DNA of 56,388 nt from CAYUNN01 sp964607015 (GCA_964607015.1 CAZSHN010000002.1:1-56388); one strand, 5' to 3'; positions 30,549-39,831 are shown, counted from the first letter of the stretch. Notes: generated by a model not told the origin, from the letters alone. Program-made: numbers and translations.

Positions 30549-33101
30549 TTAATCAGGATTAACAATTAACTTAAATCCATTAGGATCAACTTTAACACTA
30601 TCTCCTCTTTTAAGATCTCCTCTAAGCAATGCCTCAGCTAAAGCATTTTCTACATTGTCCTGAATCACTCTCTTCATCTCCCTTGCTCCAAAATTAGGAT
30701 TGTAGCCTAATTCAACAACTCTTTCCTCGAGCTCAGGAGTAATAATAAAATCTATATCTCTTTTAGCAAGATTACTCTTTGGTTTGTTAAGCAATAATCC
30801 AGCTATACTTATTAAATTCTCTTTACTCAAAGGTTTGAAAATAACAACACTGTCAAATCTGTTAACTAATTCTGGCCGGAAGACCTTGTTCTCAAATATG
30901 AAATCAAGAAGCTTGCTTTCAATTTCTTCAAAAGGAGTATCTTTTTTAATAGCATCTAAAATAACTAAATAACCTGCATTAGAAGTAGCAATAATTATTG
31001 TGTTTTCAAAACTAACTTTTCTTCCAAGTCCATCAGTTAAATGTCCTTCATCAAAAACTTGAAGAAATAAATTCAAGATATTAGGATGAGCTTTTTCAAA
31101 TTCGTCTAAAAGAACCAAAGAAAAAGGATCTTCTCTGACTTTAGTGGTCAAAAGACCTTCTTCTCCTGGAGATCCTATTAAACGAGGAATATCTCCTATT
31201 GATTGAAACTCAGACATATCTAATCTTATCATCTTCCCTTCTGACCCAAAATAAATTTCAGACAAAGCTTTAGCAGTCTCTGTCTTTCCCACTCCGGTAG
31301 GACCAAGGAATAAGAAAGCTCCCATTGGCCCTTTTCTTTCTGTTACATCAGCCCTTGCCCTCCTTAAGGCAGAACTTATAGAATCTACTGCTATTTCCTG
31401 ATTAACAATTCTCTTATGGATTAATTCTTCTAAATTCAATAATTTCTCCTTCTCGTGAGTTTCTGCCTCTCCTACTGGAATTTCTGTCTTGTCAGAAAAT
31501 ATCTTTGCCACATGTTTTGGTAAGACAACTTTATCTCCAATAGAGCTAACATAAACCATTATCTCGTCTAAAAGATCAACAGCTTTTTTAGGAAAAGGAA
31601 TCTCTTGTAGATACTTATCAGAGAAATTAATAATATCTCTCAAGGCAGGATAAGAAACAAATATTCCATATTTATTCTCTAAACTCAAGGTTATTCTCTC
31701 TAAAATCATTAAAGTTTCTCTTTTGCTTAACTCAGAAACTTCAACTTTTTCAAATAAAGAAAGAATGGAAGGGTCTTGTTCTATGTATTTATGTAAACCA
31801 GTATAAGTAGTAAGGGCAATTATTTGAAATTGAGGAAGGTGTAAATATTTTGCTATTATTCCAGAAACATTGATTATTCCTGGTCCTCCTGCTCCTTTTA
31901 CAAAGTTATGAAAATCTTCAATTACTAAAACAACATTACCTGCTTCTACAACTTCCTGAAATACTTTCTCTAAAACCCCTTCCAATTCTTCTGGACTTTC
32001 AGTGTTCGAAGCAACTAAAGACAAATCTAACTGAACAAACCTCTTGTAATTAACCTCTGGTAACAGCTTGCCTAGAAAACTCATCTCTGAAAGAGATTCA
32101 ATTATACTAGTTCTTCCTACTCCAGGCTGGCCCACTAATAAAACATTATTTATCTCTCTGCGAGAAAGAATCCTCTCCATCTTTTCCAATTCTTTTTCAT
32201 GACCAATCACTTCCGAAAATCCATAACGTTTAATATTCTGAGACAAATCAAAAGAGAAAGCATCTAAAGTTACTGTATACCCGGATGCCCATTCTTTTCC
32301 TAGGCTGCCTTTTCTAATAAGGTTTTCCCACTCCCAAAACTTTTTTTTCTTCTTCATCTTTCTCCTAAAAGAATCTATCCACCATGTTAGATTTTCAATG
32401 TCTTCGGGTCTAATCTTTGACTGAATCATAATTTCTTTCAAAATAGAATTATGCTCTGCAAGAGCAGTAATTATGTCCCCTGTCCCCACTCTTTCGTGTT
32501 CTTTCTTCTGAGCAATTTCAAATGCTTTCCAGATTACCTTTTTGAAATCCTGAGAATACTCTCCGCTAAAACTCCCTTTATCAAGGTTTTTAAGACACTT
32601 TCCTAATAAGTCTTTAATATCTTTCCAATCAATATTAACCCTGGAAAAGATAAAATTAACATCCTCGGTATTCTTAAGGATAAAATAAGCAAGGATAGAT
32701 GAATTAACCTCGGGGATATTTTTAGATTTAGCAAATTTAAAAGATTTGGATACTGATTTTATCGATTCAAAATCAAGGAAATCAGCCAGATTAAATTTCT
32801 CAGAGCTAGAAAATACTTCTTCTATACTTCTCTTCAATTTAGGATTTTTAATCTTTTTCTCAAAAAACAATAAAGCAAAGCAAGAAGCAACAAAAAAAGC
32901 TAAAACAATAAGGCAACTTCCAAGTAAAAATTTAAGTAATCCCTGAGCAAAACTTTCTGTTAAAAATCCATAAAGAAAAATTGAAAACAACAAAAGTAGT
33001 AATCCAGCAAAAAGATTCCTAATCAATCCTATTAGCTTAAAACTTTTTGACCACCTAACCGCCTGATATATTGCTGCTCTTTTGAAATCAAAATTAAACA
33101 T
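30549..33101 (-). CDS. Membrane-tethered ClpC/ClpB-like AAA+ ATPase
   Basis: An 850-residue protein. Two membrane helices lie at about 28-47 and 56-80. Residues 185-235 resemble a Clp N-domain (VIWKAFEIAQKKEHERVGTG). The first AAA+ module has GQPGVGRT (324-331; Lys of Walker A is Arg) and VLVIEDFH (391-398; DE replaced by ED). The second module is intact: GPTGVGKT (600-607), LVLLDEFEKAHP (663-672). No middle coiled coil and no IGF/IGL-type ClpP loop is seen after ATSNAGY. It is thus probably a membrane-bound unfoldase not coupled to ClpP. The gene lies 2 nt after a small membrane-protein gene. Confidence 0.8.
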   Translation of the reverse strand: MFNFDFKRAAIYQAVRWSKSFKLIGLIRNLFAGLLLLLFSIFLYGFLTESFAQGLLKFLLGSCLIVLAFFVASCFALLFFEKKIKNPKLKRSIEEVFSSSEKFNLADFLDFESIKSVSKSFKFAKSKNIPEVNSSILAYFILKNTEDVNFIFSRVNIDWKDIKDLLGKCLKNLDKGSFSGEYSQDFKKVIWKAFEIAQKKEHERVGTGDIITALAEHNSILKEIMIQSKIRPEDIENLTWWIDSFRRKMKKKKKFWEWENLIRKGSLGKEWASGYTVTLDAFSFDLSQNIKRYGFSEVIGHEKELEKMERILSRREINNVLLVGQPGVGRTSIIESLSEMSFLGKLLPEVNYKRFVQLDLSLVASNTESPEELEGVLEKVFQEVVEAGNVVLVIEDFHNFVKGAGGPGIINVSGIIAKYLHLPQFQIIALTTYTGLHKYIEQDPSILSLFEKVEVSELSKRETLMILERITLSLENKYGIFVSYPALRDIINFSDKYLQEIPFPKKAVDLLDEIMVYVSSIGDKVVLPKHVAKIFSDKTEIPVGEAETHEKEKLLNLEELIHKRIVNQEIAVDSISSALRRARADVTERKGPMGAFLFLGPTGVGKTETAKALSEIYFGSEGKMIRLDMSEFQSIGDIPRLIGSPGEEGLLTTKVREDPFSLVLLDEFEKAHPNILNLFLQVFDEGHLTDGLGRKVSFENTIIIATSNAGYLVILDAIKKDTPFEEIESKLLDFIFENKVFRPELVNRFDSVVIFKPLSKENLISIAGLLLNKPKSNLAKRDIDFIITPELEERVVELGYNPNFGAREMKRVIQDNVENALAEALLRGDLKRGDSVKVDPNGFKLIVNPD

Positions 33102-33103
33102 AA

Positions 33104-33502
33104 TTAAAATAAGACTCTAAGTCCCAGGATAAAAACAAATACCAACATTAAAGGCCAAATAAACCATGAAATTAATAAAAGCAAACCAAAAAAGAAAATA
33201 AGGATCTCCACTATTATTCCAATAATTATAAATATAATCCTCAAGAAAGCTCCAAGAGCTCTAGAAATAGCATTTGAAGCAAAAGCTTCTAGATATCTCT
33301 GAAAATCAAACCCCCTTCCGTAAGACCAAGTATATCTTCTCCAAGGAGCAAAAAGAGTTTTTAAAAGAAAAGTAATAGAGAAATATTGTAAATTAAATTT
33401 AAGGAAATTAACCCAAGCTTTAAAAATAGCCTTGGGCTGATCATAAAAATACCACTCTATAAATTTTCTGATGATAAATTTTCTCTTTGCTGCCTGTTCC
33501 AT
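33104..33502 (-). CDS. Small membrane protein paired with the Clp-like ATPase
   Basis: A 132-residue protein: aromatic, basic N-terminal half (IEWYFYDQPKAIFKAWVNFL, then FAPWRRYTWSYGRGFDFQRY), then two long membrane helices (FLRIIFIIIGIIVEILIFFFG and LLLISWFIWPLMLVFVFILG). No family name is recognised. It stops 2 nt before the ATPase start, so both are surely co-translated; it may be the adaptor or membrane anchor of that ATPase. TGATATAAT ends 6 nt before the ATG. Confidence 0.7.
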   Translation of the reverse strand: MEQAAKRKFIIRKFIEWYFYDQPKAIFKAWVNFLKFNLQYFSITFLLKTLFAPWRRYTWSYGRGFDFQRYLEAFASNAISRALGAFLRIIFIIIGIIVEILIFFFGLLLLISWFIWPLMLVFVFILGLRVLF

Positions 33503-33508
33503 TAGTTT

Positions 33509-33517
33509 ATTATATCA
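33509..33517 (-). promoter_or_regulatory. Extended -10 directly before the membrane protein/Clp-like pair
   Basis: TGATATAAT on the minus strand, 6 nt upstream of the ATG at 33502; leaderless geometry. Confidence 0.6.
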
Positions 33518-33542
33518 TTTTATAAAACAAACTTTCAACAAA

Positions 33543-33563
33543 AAATCTGCACTATGCAGATTT
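33543..33563 (-). terminator. Terminator at the end of the secE-folD-dcd2 run
   Basis: A perfect 9-bp stem AAATCTGCA/TGCAGATTT followed by T6 on the minus strand, 22 nt after the stop at 33586. Confidence 0.85.
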
Positions 33564-33585
33564 ATTATTTTATTAGCAATAAATA

Positions 33586-34125
33586 TTAAATTTGTTTTTC
33601 CTTTTTCTCGGTAGTAACCCTTCCTCCCTGCCATTGTCCTCGATATAAATTAGAATCTCCTTTTACTTGAAAAAACATGAGATGCAATACTCGAGCACCA
33701 AGCTCTAATTTAAATTCTTCATTGCTAAAATTATAAATTCCCATTGTTAATCCTCCGCAATATCCAGGAGCTACCTGACCACCGAAGATATAGACTCCTG
33801 ACCTGAAAAGAGTAGAACGAGGAGTAAACATCGCCAAAAGATCTTTTGGTATATTAACCTTCTCGATCGTTTTCATCAGATAATAAGTATTAGGATTGAG
33901 AGAAACTTCTCTTCTTTCTTCTGGATCAAACTTCGCAATTAATTCAGTATGAGGAGTATCTCTTTCTTCAACTCCTAAAAATCCTTCTCCTCTCACTTCG
34001 TACAACTCCCCTATTCTAATATCAAAACCTGTTCCTTCAGGATGAGTTCTTTCTCTTTCACAAAGATTTTCTACTAAATTCTTTTCCTTAACAAGTTTTA
34101 ATAATTCATTTACGCCTAAAATCAT
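33586..34125 (-). CDS. dCTP deaminase/dUTPase-fold protein with altered active site
   Basis: A 179-residue trimeric dUTPase-fold protein. It keeps MFTPRSTLFRSGVY (the RS motif), GYCGGLTMGIYNFS and YRGQWQGGRV. Compared with DCD-DUT enzymes, the dUTPase Asp of the xDxGx(K/R)G motif is Ala119 (QVAPGYCGG). The deaminase Glu of LE-I is Gly129 (TMGIYN). A second enzyme with both residues intact is encoded at 38248. It overlaps folD by 20 nt. It may be a non-catalytic nucleotide sensor, or act with changed chemistry. Confidence 0.7.
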   Translation of the reverse strand: MILGVNELLKLVKEKNLVENLCERERTHPEGTGFDIRIGELYEVRGEGFLGVEERDTPHTELIAKFDPEERREVSLNPNTYYLMKTIEKVNIPKDLLAMFTPRSTLFRSGVYIFGGQVAPGYCGGLTMGIYNFSNEEFKLELGARVLHLMFFQVKGDSNLYRGQWQGGRVTTEKKEKQI

Positions 34126-34954
34126 TTCTTGCTGCTAAATAAACATTTTTTAAAAGATAAGCAACGGTCAAAGGGCCAATCCCTCCTGGAACAGGAGTGA
34201 TAAAAGATGCCTTCCCTTTTACGCTTTCCTTGTCTACGTCTCCCACTATTCCATTCTTCATAAATCTAATGCCGGCATCAATTAAAACACTTCCTTTTTT
34301 AATCATATATCCTTTAATAAAGCGAGGCCTACCACAAACAGAAATAACAATATCAGCTGAACTAATTTTGGGCTTAATCTTAGAAATAGCTTTCTTGTCG
34401 GCCAAAACATAATCTGAATCTATTCCTTTCCTCTTGAAAAAATTCTCTATTGTTTTTCCAAAAACATCTGAGTTGCAAACAGTTACAATCTTTTTGTCAT
34501 CGAAATCCTCTACTACCTGCTCCATTGAACGTAAAACTGCTAAAGGCAAAACAGGCAGGAAATAAGGGTTATTGCTTTTAAGTAAATTTCTATTAACTTC
34601 GTGAAATCCATCTACATCTTTTTTTGGATCAACAGAAGAAATCACCTTTTTTGTATTAATTCTTTCTGGAAGAGGAAGTTGAACAATAATACCATCTACT
34701 AAAACATCTTCATTAAGTTCTCTTATTTTGTCAATGATTTCATATTCATTTGCCTTTTCTGGAAAATTATAACAGAAGATTTTCATTCCTATTTTGTAAG
34801 CAGCTCTCTTTTTATTTCTAATATATAAATCCACATCAGGATTATTCCCTACTTTGATTATTGCCAATGTTGGCGAAACATCTTTTTTCCCTAACTTCTT
34901 TTTAATATCACTAAGTATTTCCTCTGCTACTCTGTTTCCATTAAAAATTATCAT
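34106..34954 (-). CDS. folD: Methylene-THF dehydrogenase/cyclohydrolase FolD
   Basis: A 282-residue enzyme interconverting 5,10-methylene-, methenyl- and 10-formyl-tetrahydrofolate. Visible motifs are VGNNPDVDLYIRNKKRAAYKIG (catalytic Lys in the YxxxK segment), DGIIVQLPLP, PKKDVDGFHEVN and the C-terminal TPVPGGIGPLTVAYLL. The NADP loop is CNSDVFGKTIENFF, diverged from GRSxxVGKP, and the usual PCTP segment reads PVLP. It shares folate with SHMT, DHFR and ThyA nearby. Confidence 0.92.
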   Translation of the reverse strand: MIIFNGNRVAEEILSDIKKKLGKKDVSPTLAIIKVGNNPDVDLYIRNKKRAAYKIGMKIFCYNFPEKANEYEIIDKIRELNEDVLVDGIIVQLPLPERINTKKVISSVDPKKDVDGFHEVNRNLLKSNNPYFLPVLPLAVLRSMEQVVEDFDDKKIVTVCNSDVFGKTIENFFKRKGIDSDYVLADKKAISKIKPKISSADIVISVCGRPRFIKGYMIKKGSVLIDAGIRFMKNGIVGDVDKESVKGKASFITPVPGGIGPLTVAYLLKNVYLAARNDFRRK

Positions 34955-35027
34955 AAAATAAACAAATTTTAAAAATTAAATCTTCTGTTGTTTTATTATA
35001 TTGTAAATTGCCAAAGCTGACAATTTA

Positions 35028-35498
35028 TTAATTATTGTTTTCAGTTCTTCTAATGCGTCCCCATCTTACCTTGTTCCAAGAATATTCATGAAAATAATAT
35101 TCAACAATATTAAGTAAAGCATCAGCAATAACTATCCCAGAAGATATAAAGAAAACTTGGTCGCTGAAATAATGAATAATAAAAAACAAGTATAGGCTGG
35201 CAAGAACCCTCCAGCTAAAAGATTTCGCCAACATTCTTTTCCTTCTTTCTTCAAACCTTCCATCTATAAATTTTCTTCCCCAGTCAGTCCAATCCCAGAT
35301 CCTTTCATGACAATAATAAAGAATAGTATTAGAAACAACATCTACTATGCTCAATCCAGAAGCCAACATCATTTCTCCGGTAAAAATATAAACGGTAAAC
35401 CAAAGAGAAACAGTTCCAACGACTCTCCAGGTAATCGCCTTGGCAGCACTCCTCTCTAATGACACTCTTCCCGGATAATGGGAATAAGAAAAATCCAT
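35028..35498 (-). CDS. Tandem DUF2061 membrane protein
   Basis: A 156-residue protein with two copies of the DUF2061 unit. Copy one is residues 15-75 (SAAKAITWRVVGTVSLWFTV to ILYYCHERIWDW); copy two is 88-148 (LAKSFSWRVLASLYLFFIIH to VEYYFHEYSWNKV). Each copy has two hydrophobic helices and ends in a (H)ER/EY-x-W motif. Function is unknown in any organism. It overlaps the glyA stop by 1 nt and lies inside a folate/nucleotide operon. Confidence 0.85.
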   Translation of the reverse strand: MDFSYSHYPGRVSLERSAAKAITWRVVGTVSLWFTVYIFTGEMMLASGLSIVDVVSNTILYYCHERIWDWTDWGRKFIDGRFEERRKRMLAKSFSWRVLASLYLFFIIHYFSDQVFFISSGIVIADALLNIVEYYFHEYSWNKVRWGRIRRTENNN

Positions 35499-36736
35499 TA
35501 ATATTCAATATTATTATAAATTGGAAATTCTTTAGAAATTTCTTTTACTCTTTCCTTTACTTTCTCTTTTATAGAATCAGATTCAATGTTTTTAATTAGC
35601 TCACAAACTAATCCTGCTATTTCCCCTGCTCCATTTTCCTTGATTCCCCTAGTAGCAATAGCAGGAGTGCCCATCCTGATGCCAGAAGGATCAAAGGCTG
35701 ATTTTTCATCAAAAGGAATTTTATTCCTGTTTACAAAAATTCCTACCTTTTCTAGCTCATCTTGAACGGTCATTGAAGAAGACTTGGTTGAAGAAATGTC
35801 AATAACAAATAAATGATTATCAGTTCCTCCACTCACTACTCTAAATCCATTTTCTTTAAAAACATTCACCATTTCTGTTGCATTTAAAAGTATCTGTTTC
35901 TGATAACCTTTAAAATCATCTTCTAAAGCTTCTTTAAAACAAATAGCTTTAGCAGCAATTACATGCTCTAATGGGCCACCCTGCACTCCCGGAAAAACAG
36001 CTCTATCAATTTTCTCTGAAAACTCTTTCTTAGATAGAATTAAGCCTCCTCTTGGCCCCCTAAGAGTTTTGTGCGTGGTAGTAGTTACTACATCAGCATA
36101 AGGAAAGGGATGAGGATGAACACCGGCTGAAATCAGTCCAGCAATGTGAGCAATATCTGCCAACAAATAAGCTCCTACTTTATCAGCTATTTCTTTAAAT
36201 TTTTCAAAATCAAGTTTTCGGGAATAAGAAGTGGTAGAAGCTATTATTAATTTAGGTTCAAATTTTAATGCTTTCTCTTCGACTTCACTAAAATCAATTA
36301 ACTCACTTTTTTTATTAACTCCGTAATGGAAAAAATTATAGGTGCGACCAGAAAAATTAATCTTAGCTCCGTGACTTAAATGACCTCCAGCTGACAGATC
36401 AAGAGCCAAAACTTTATCTCCAGGATCAAGAAGAGCAAGATAGGCAGCCTCGTTGGCTTGAGAACCAGAGTGAGGCTGAACATTAGCATGGTCTGCATTG
36501 AACAATCTTTTTGCTCGATCAATAGCTATCTCTTCTATTTGATCAATAAAACAATTTCCTGAATAGTACCTTTTTCCAGGATATCCTTCAGAATACTTAT
36601 TACTTAAAGGAGTAGCCATAGCAGAAAGAACTTCCAAAGATGCATAGTTCTCTGAAGGAATTAAAGTTAATCCTTCTTTTTGTCTTTCAATCTCCTTCTC
36701 AATTAAATTATAAATTTTAGAATCTTCTAGTTTCAT
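35498..36736 (-). CDS. glyA: Serine hydroxymethyltransferase
   Basis: A 412-residue PLP enzyme turning serine and THF into glycine and methylene-THF. Family motifs are NKYSEGYPGKRYYSG, the NVQPHSGSQANEAAYLAL segment, and the PLP lysine in VVTTTTHKTLRGPRGG. The C-terminal GIRMGTPAIATRGI is intact. It feeds methylene-THF to ThyA (37243) and FolD (34106) in the same run. Confidence 0.97.
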   Translation of the reverse strand: MKLEDSKIYNLIEKEIERQKEGLTLIPSENYASLEVLSAMATPLSNKYSEGYPGKRYYSGNCFIDQIEEIAIDRAKRLFNADHANVQPHSGSQANEAAYLALLDPGDKVLALDLSAGGHLSHGAKINFSGRTYNFFHYGVNKKSELIDFSEVEEKALKFEPKLIIASTTSYSRKLDFEKFKEIADKVGAYLLADIAHIAGLISAGVHPHPFPYADVVTTTTHKTLRGPRGGLILSKKEFSEKIDRAVFPGVQGGPLEHVIAAKAICFKEALEDDFKGYQKQILLNATEMVNVFKENGFRVVSGGTDNHLFVIDISSTKSSSMTVQDELEKVGIFVNRNKIPFDEKSAFDPSGIRMGTPAIATRGIKENGAGEIAGLVCELIKNIESDSIKEKVKERVKEISKEFPIYNNIEY

Positions 36737-36767
36737 ATTCTAAAGTATCAATATCTATAAAAAATAT

Positions 36768-37241
36768 TTACCTTGTTAGCTCTACAAACTTATATTTAAT
36801 ACCGTTTTCTTCTTGTATCTCACTTTCAGAAATCACTTTATTAAATTCAGAATAATCTGGAAAAAATGTATCAGCCCGAGGAGAATCATCAACCAAAGTT
36901 AAATATAGTTTCTTTGCATATTTTATAAATTGTTTATAAATGCTAGCTCCTCCTATTACAAAAACTTCTTCTTCAGAGTCTTTATATCTATTTGCAATTT
37001 CCTCAAGATTATTAGAAACCTCGCAATTCTCTGCCTTGTAATTTGGATCCAAGCTGAGCACGATATTTTTTCTACCTGGCAATGCTTTTCCAATTGATTC
37101 AAAAGTATTCTGACCCATAATTACGCAATGCCCCATAGTTGTTTTTTTAAAATGTTTCAAGTCTCCAGGCAAATACCATAATAATTTATTTTCAAATCCA
37201 ATTCCTTTATTCTTGCCAACTGCACAAATCATTGAAATCAT
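36768..37241 (-). CDS. folA: Dihydrofolate reductase
   Basis: A 157-residue enzyme reducing dihydrofolate made by ThyA. Typical motifs: ICAVGKNKGIGFENKLLWYLPGD (with the substrate-binding acidic position replaced by Gly-Asp after LP), MGQNTFESIGKALPGRKNIV and VIGGASIYKQF. Its ATG is 1 nt from the thyA stop codon, so the two are coupled. Confidence 0.95.
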   Translation of the reverse strand: MISMICAVGKNKGIGFENKLLWYLPGDLKHFKKTTMGHCVIMGQNTFESIGKALPGRKNIVLSLDPNYKAENCEVSNNLEEIANRYKDSEEEVFVIGGASIYKQFIKYAKKLYLTLVDDSPRADTFFPDYSEFNKVISESEIQEENGIKYKFVELTR

Positions 37242-37242
37242 T

Positions 37243-38232
37243 TTATTGATTTTTATTTTTTTGTATAAAATCTTTCCAGTCCTTGGTAACTATCCCCCCT
37301 GCTGGAGACAGACTTGCTTTAATCCTAGGGTGAGGATCATAACCTACAAGCTCTACGTTCTCTGGTGAAAAATCATCTATTTCTTTTACATTAGGATCTA
37401 ATTTTACTTTCGGGAAGGGTCTTGGTTCTCGTTTAAGTTGCTCTTTTATAGCCCCTAAATGATTTTCGTAATAGTGAACATCTCCAAGGGTATGAATAAA
37501 TTCTCCTGGTTCATTTCCTGTAACCTGAGCTAGAAACATTGTAAGCAAAGCATAACTAGCTATGTTAAAAGGAATTCCAAGGAAAATATCACAAGAACGC
37601 TGGTAAAGCTGAAGTGAAAGCTTGCCTCCGTTAGTATTTATTTGAAAAAAAGTATGACAAATTGGAAAACGACAAGCTTCATCAGGTAAAGCCATTTCAT
37701 AAAGATATTCCGGGTTCCACGAATTTACTATTGCGTTATGAGCGCTTTTGTCTTTTCGTACAGTTTCTATTATCCATTTCAATTGATCAATTGATCTGCC
37801 ATCTTTTGCTGGCCAATGACGCCACATATCTCCATAAACGTGTGGTAAACTTCCATGCTTTTTAGCAAAATCATCATCGTCTTTTATTCTCTCGATAAAT
37901 TCTTCTTGGGTCATTTCTTTTTCCAACCCTTTCTTCATTTTCTCCCGATAAATTCTGTAAGGATAGTCATCCCAAATATGAACATTATTATCAACCAAAT
38001 ATTTTATATTTTGCTGACCACTTATAAACCAAAAAAGCTCATAAAGCAATCCTTTCCAATAAACTTTTTTTGTTGTTAACAGAGGAAATCCTTCGGAGAG
38101 ATCGAAACGAAATTGTCTTCCAAACAAACTGTATGTTTTAACTCCTGTGCCCGCATCAACTTGCTCAGCACCTTTCTCTATTAACTCTTTTAATAAGTCT
38201 AAGTATTGATATTCGGGATGTCTTTTTTCCAT
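37243..38232 (-). CDS. thyA: Thymidylate synthase ThyA
   Basis: A 329-residue classical, folate-dependent enzyme methylating dUMP to dTMP. The catalytic Cys is in RFPICHTFFQINTNG; the binding motif is QLYQRSCDIFLGIPFNIASY; the C-terminal region has HPRIKASLSPAGG. It is somewhat longer than the E. coli enzyme because of an insertion around residues 90-130. It lies between dcd (source of dUMP) and folA. Confidence 0.97.
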   Translation of the reverse strand: MEKRHPEYQYLDLLKELIEKGAEQVDAGTGVKTYSLFGRQFRFDLSEGFPLLTTKKVYWKGLLYELFWFISGQQNIKYLVDNNVHIWDDYPYRIYREKMKKGLEKEMTQEEFIERIKDDDDFAKKHGSLPHVYGDMWRHWPAKDGRSIDQLKWIIETVRKDKSAHNAIVNSWNPEYLYEMALPDEACRFPICHTFFQINTNGGKLSLQLYQRSCDIFLGIPFNIASYALLTMFLAQVTGNEPGEFIHTLGDVHYYENHLGAIKEQLKREPRPFPKVKLDPNVKEIDDFSPENVELVGYDPHPRIKASLSPAGGIVTKDWKDFIQKNKNQ

Positions 38233-38247
38233 GTTTATTTCAATAAA

Positions 38248-38820
38248 TTATTCTTCCTCCTCTATTTTACTTGCTTGAGGAGAAGATTGACCAGCATATT
38301 TATGATCTTTTTGTTTAAGATAAGGAATTTCTGATGAAGAAGATAAGGTTTCAAAAGTCATAGCACAAATTCTGATTCCAGGATAAAGAGCAATAGGAAT
38401 AACTCCTAAGTTTCCTATCTCCATTATGGCTTTTCCTTTCCAGCCAGGATCAAATCTAGCTGCTGTGGAATGAACCACCAATCCAAGTCTACCAAGAGAG
38501 CTCCTTCCATCCAACCTTCCCATAATATCAGGAGATAAAATAATGTCTTCTTCGGTAACAGCAATAACAAAATCCCTTGGTCGTAAAATCAAGGGCTTTT
38601 CTTCGGTAATTTTTATCTCAGTCATTATTTTATCAATAGGGGTTTTATGATCTTTTAAATCAATAAAAGGACACTCTGCATGCTTAAAAAGCTTGAAAGA
38701 ATCCCCTAGATGTAAATCTAAAGAACAAGGACCTAGTTGTTTTTCGAAATTAGGCTCAGGGGTAATCTTAATCTTACCTTCTGAGATATATCTTTTAATA
38801 TCTTTATCAGAAAGGATCAT
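38248..38820 (-). CDS. dcd: dCTP deaminase (possibly bifunctional DCD-DUT)
   Basis: A 190-residue enzyme converting dCTP to dUTP. Motifs: GRLDGRSSLGRLGL, HSTAARFDPGWKGKAIMEIGN. Both Asp124 (dUTPase-type) and Glu134 (deaminase Glu) are present, so a bifunctional DCD-DUT that gives dUMP directly is possible. The C-terminal KYAGQSSPQASKIEEEE matches the family lid. It lies between rplK and thyA. Confidence 0.93.
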   Translation of the reverse strand: MILSDKDIKRYISEGKIKITPEPNFEKQLGPCSLDLHLGDSFKLFKHAECPFIDLKDHKTPIDKIMTEIKITEEKPLILRPRDFVIAVTEEDIILSPDIMGRLDGRSSLGRLGLVVHSTAARFDPGWKGKAIMEIGNLGVIPIALYPGIRICAMTFETLSSSSEIPYLKQKDHKYAGQSSPQASKIEEEE

Positions 38821-38842
38821 ATTTTTTTGATTAAATTAAAAT

Positions 38843-39271
38843 TTATGATTTCTCTATTTCAAGACCCATGCTTTTTGCTGTTCCTTCAACAACTTTCATT
38901 GCCTGCTTGATATCAGTAGCGTTCAAGTCCTCCATCTTCTTTTCAGCAATTTCTTTAAGTTGTGCCTGGGTAATTGTTCCTACTTTTTTTCTATTAGGTT
39001 CTCCTGAACCCTTCTCTACTCCAACAATCTTTTTAATCAATTCAGCCGTTGGAGGTTGCTTCAATTTAAAATCGTAGGTTCCATCTTCATAAACTTTAAT
39101 TTCTACCGGAATCAACCATCCCTTCTTATCCGAAGTCTGGTCATTAAATTTCTGACAAAATTCAGAAATGTTAATTCCATGCTGAGCTAAACTCGGTCCA
39201 ATAGGAGGAGCCGGAGTAGCTTTACCAGCAGGTATTTGAAGTTTAACTAATGATTTAACTTTTTTTGCCAT
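38843..39271 (-). CDS. rplK: Large ribosomal subunit protein uL11
   Basis: A 142-residue protein: N-domain LQIPAGKATPAPPIGPSLAQ and C-terminal rRNA-binding KVGTITQAQLKEIAEKKM, full length. It binds the GTPase-associated centre of 23S rRNA. In most bacteria rplA follows; here the next gene is dcd and rplA is absent from the window. Confidence 0.97.
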   Translation of the reverse strand: MAKKVKSLVKLQIPAGKATPAPPIGPSLAQHGINISEFCQKFNDQTSDKKGWLIPVEIKVYEDGTYDFKLKQPPTAELIKKIVGVEKGSGEPNRKKVGTITQAQLKEIAEKKMEDLNATDIKQAMKVVEGTAKSMGLEIEKS

Positions 39272-39285
39272 ATTAATAATTACAA

Positions 39286-39831
39286 TTAAACTTTCTTAAT
39301 TTGCAATGAATCAAGTTCAACCGGCGTGTCCCTTCCAAACATATTTACTAAAACTTTGATCTTTCCTCTTTCAAGATCTACTTCATCAACCTTTCCTTCT
39401 AGATCTTTAAAAGGACCATCAACAATTTTAACTAAATCACCTTTCTTGAATTCAATTTTATATTTAGGTTCCTCAACTCCCATTCTAGACTTAAGACCTT
39501 CTATTTCTTTTTTCTTAACAGGAATTGGAGTTGTTCCCGCTCCAATAAAACCAGTAACTCTTGGAGTATTTCTAACTACGTACCAAGAATCATCGGTAAC
39601 AATCATTTCTACTAAAATATATCCAGGATATATCTTTTCTTCTACTGTTTTTCTTTTTCCGTTTCTAATTTTTATCTTTTTTTCTTTTGGAACTAAAACA
39701 TTAAAAATCTTATCTTCCATTCCTAAATTTTCAATCCTTTGTTTTAGATTTTTAGCAACTGCGTCTTCGTATCCAGAATAAGTGTGAATAACATACCATC
39801 TTCTGTCTTGTGAAACTTTTTGTCTTGGCAT
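39286..39831 (-). CDS. nusG: Transcription elongation factor NusG
   Basis: A 181-residue protein: NGN domain from RRWYVIHTYSGYEDAVAKNL to about 115, then a KOW domain (FKKGDLVKIVDGPFKDLEGK). The VRNTPRVTGFIGAG linker region is typical. It lies between secE and rplK in the canonical order. Confidence 0.97.
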   Translation of the reverse strand: MPRQKVSQDRRWYVIHTYSGYEDAVAKNLKQRIENLGMEDKIFNVLVPKEKKIKIRNGKRKTVEEKIYPGYILVEMIVTDDSWYVVRNTPRVTGFIGAGTTPIPVKKKEIEGLKSRMGVEEPKYKIEFKKGDLVKIVDGPFKDLEGKVDEVDLERGKIKVLVNMFGRDTPVELDSLQIKKV

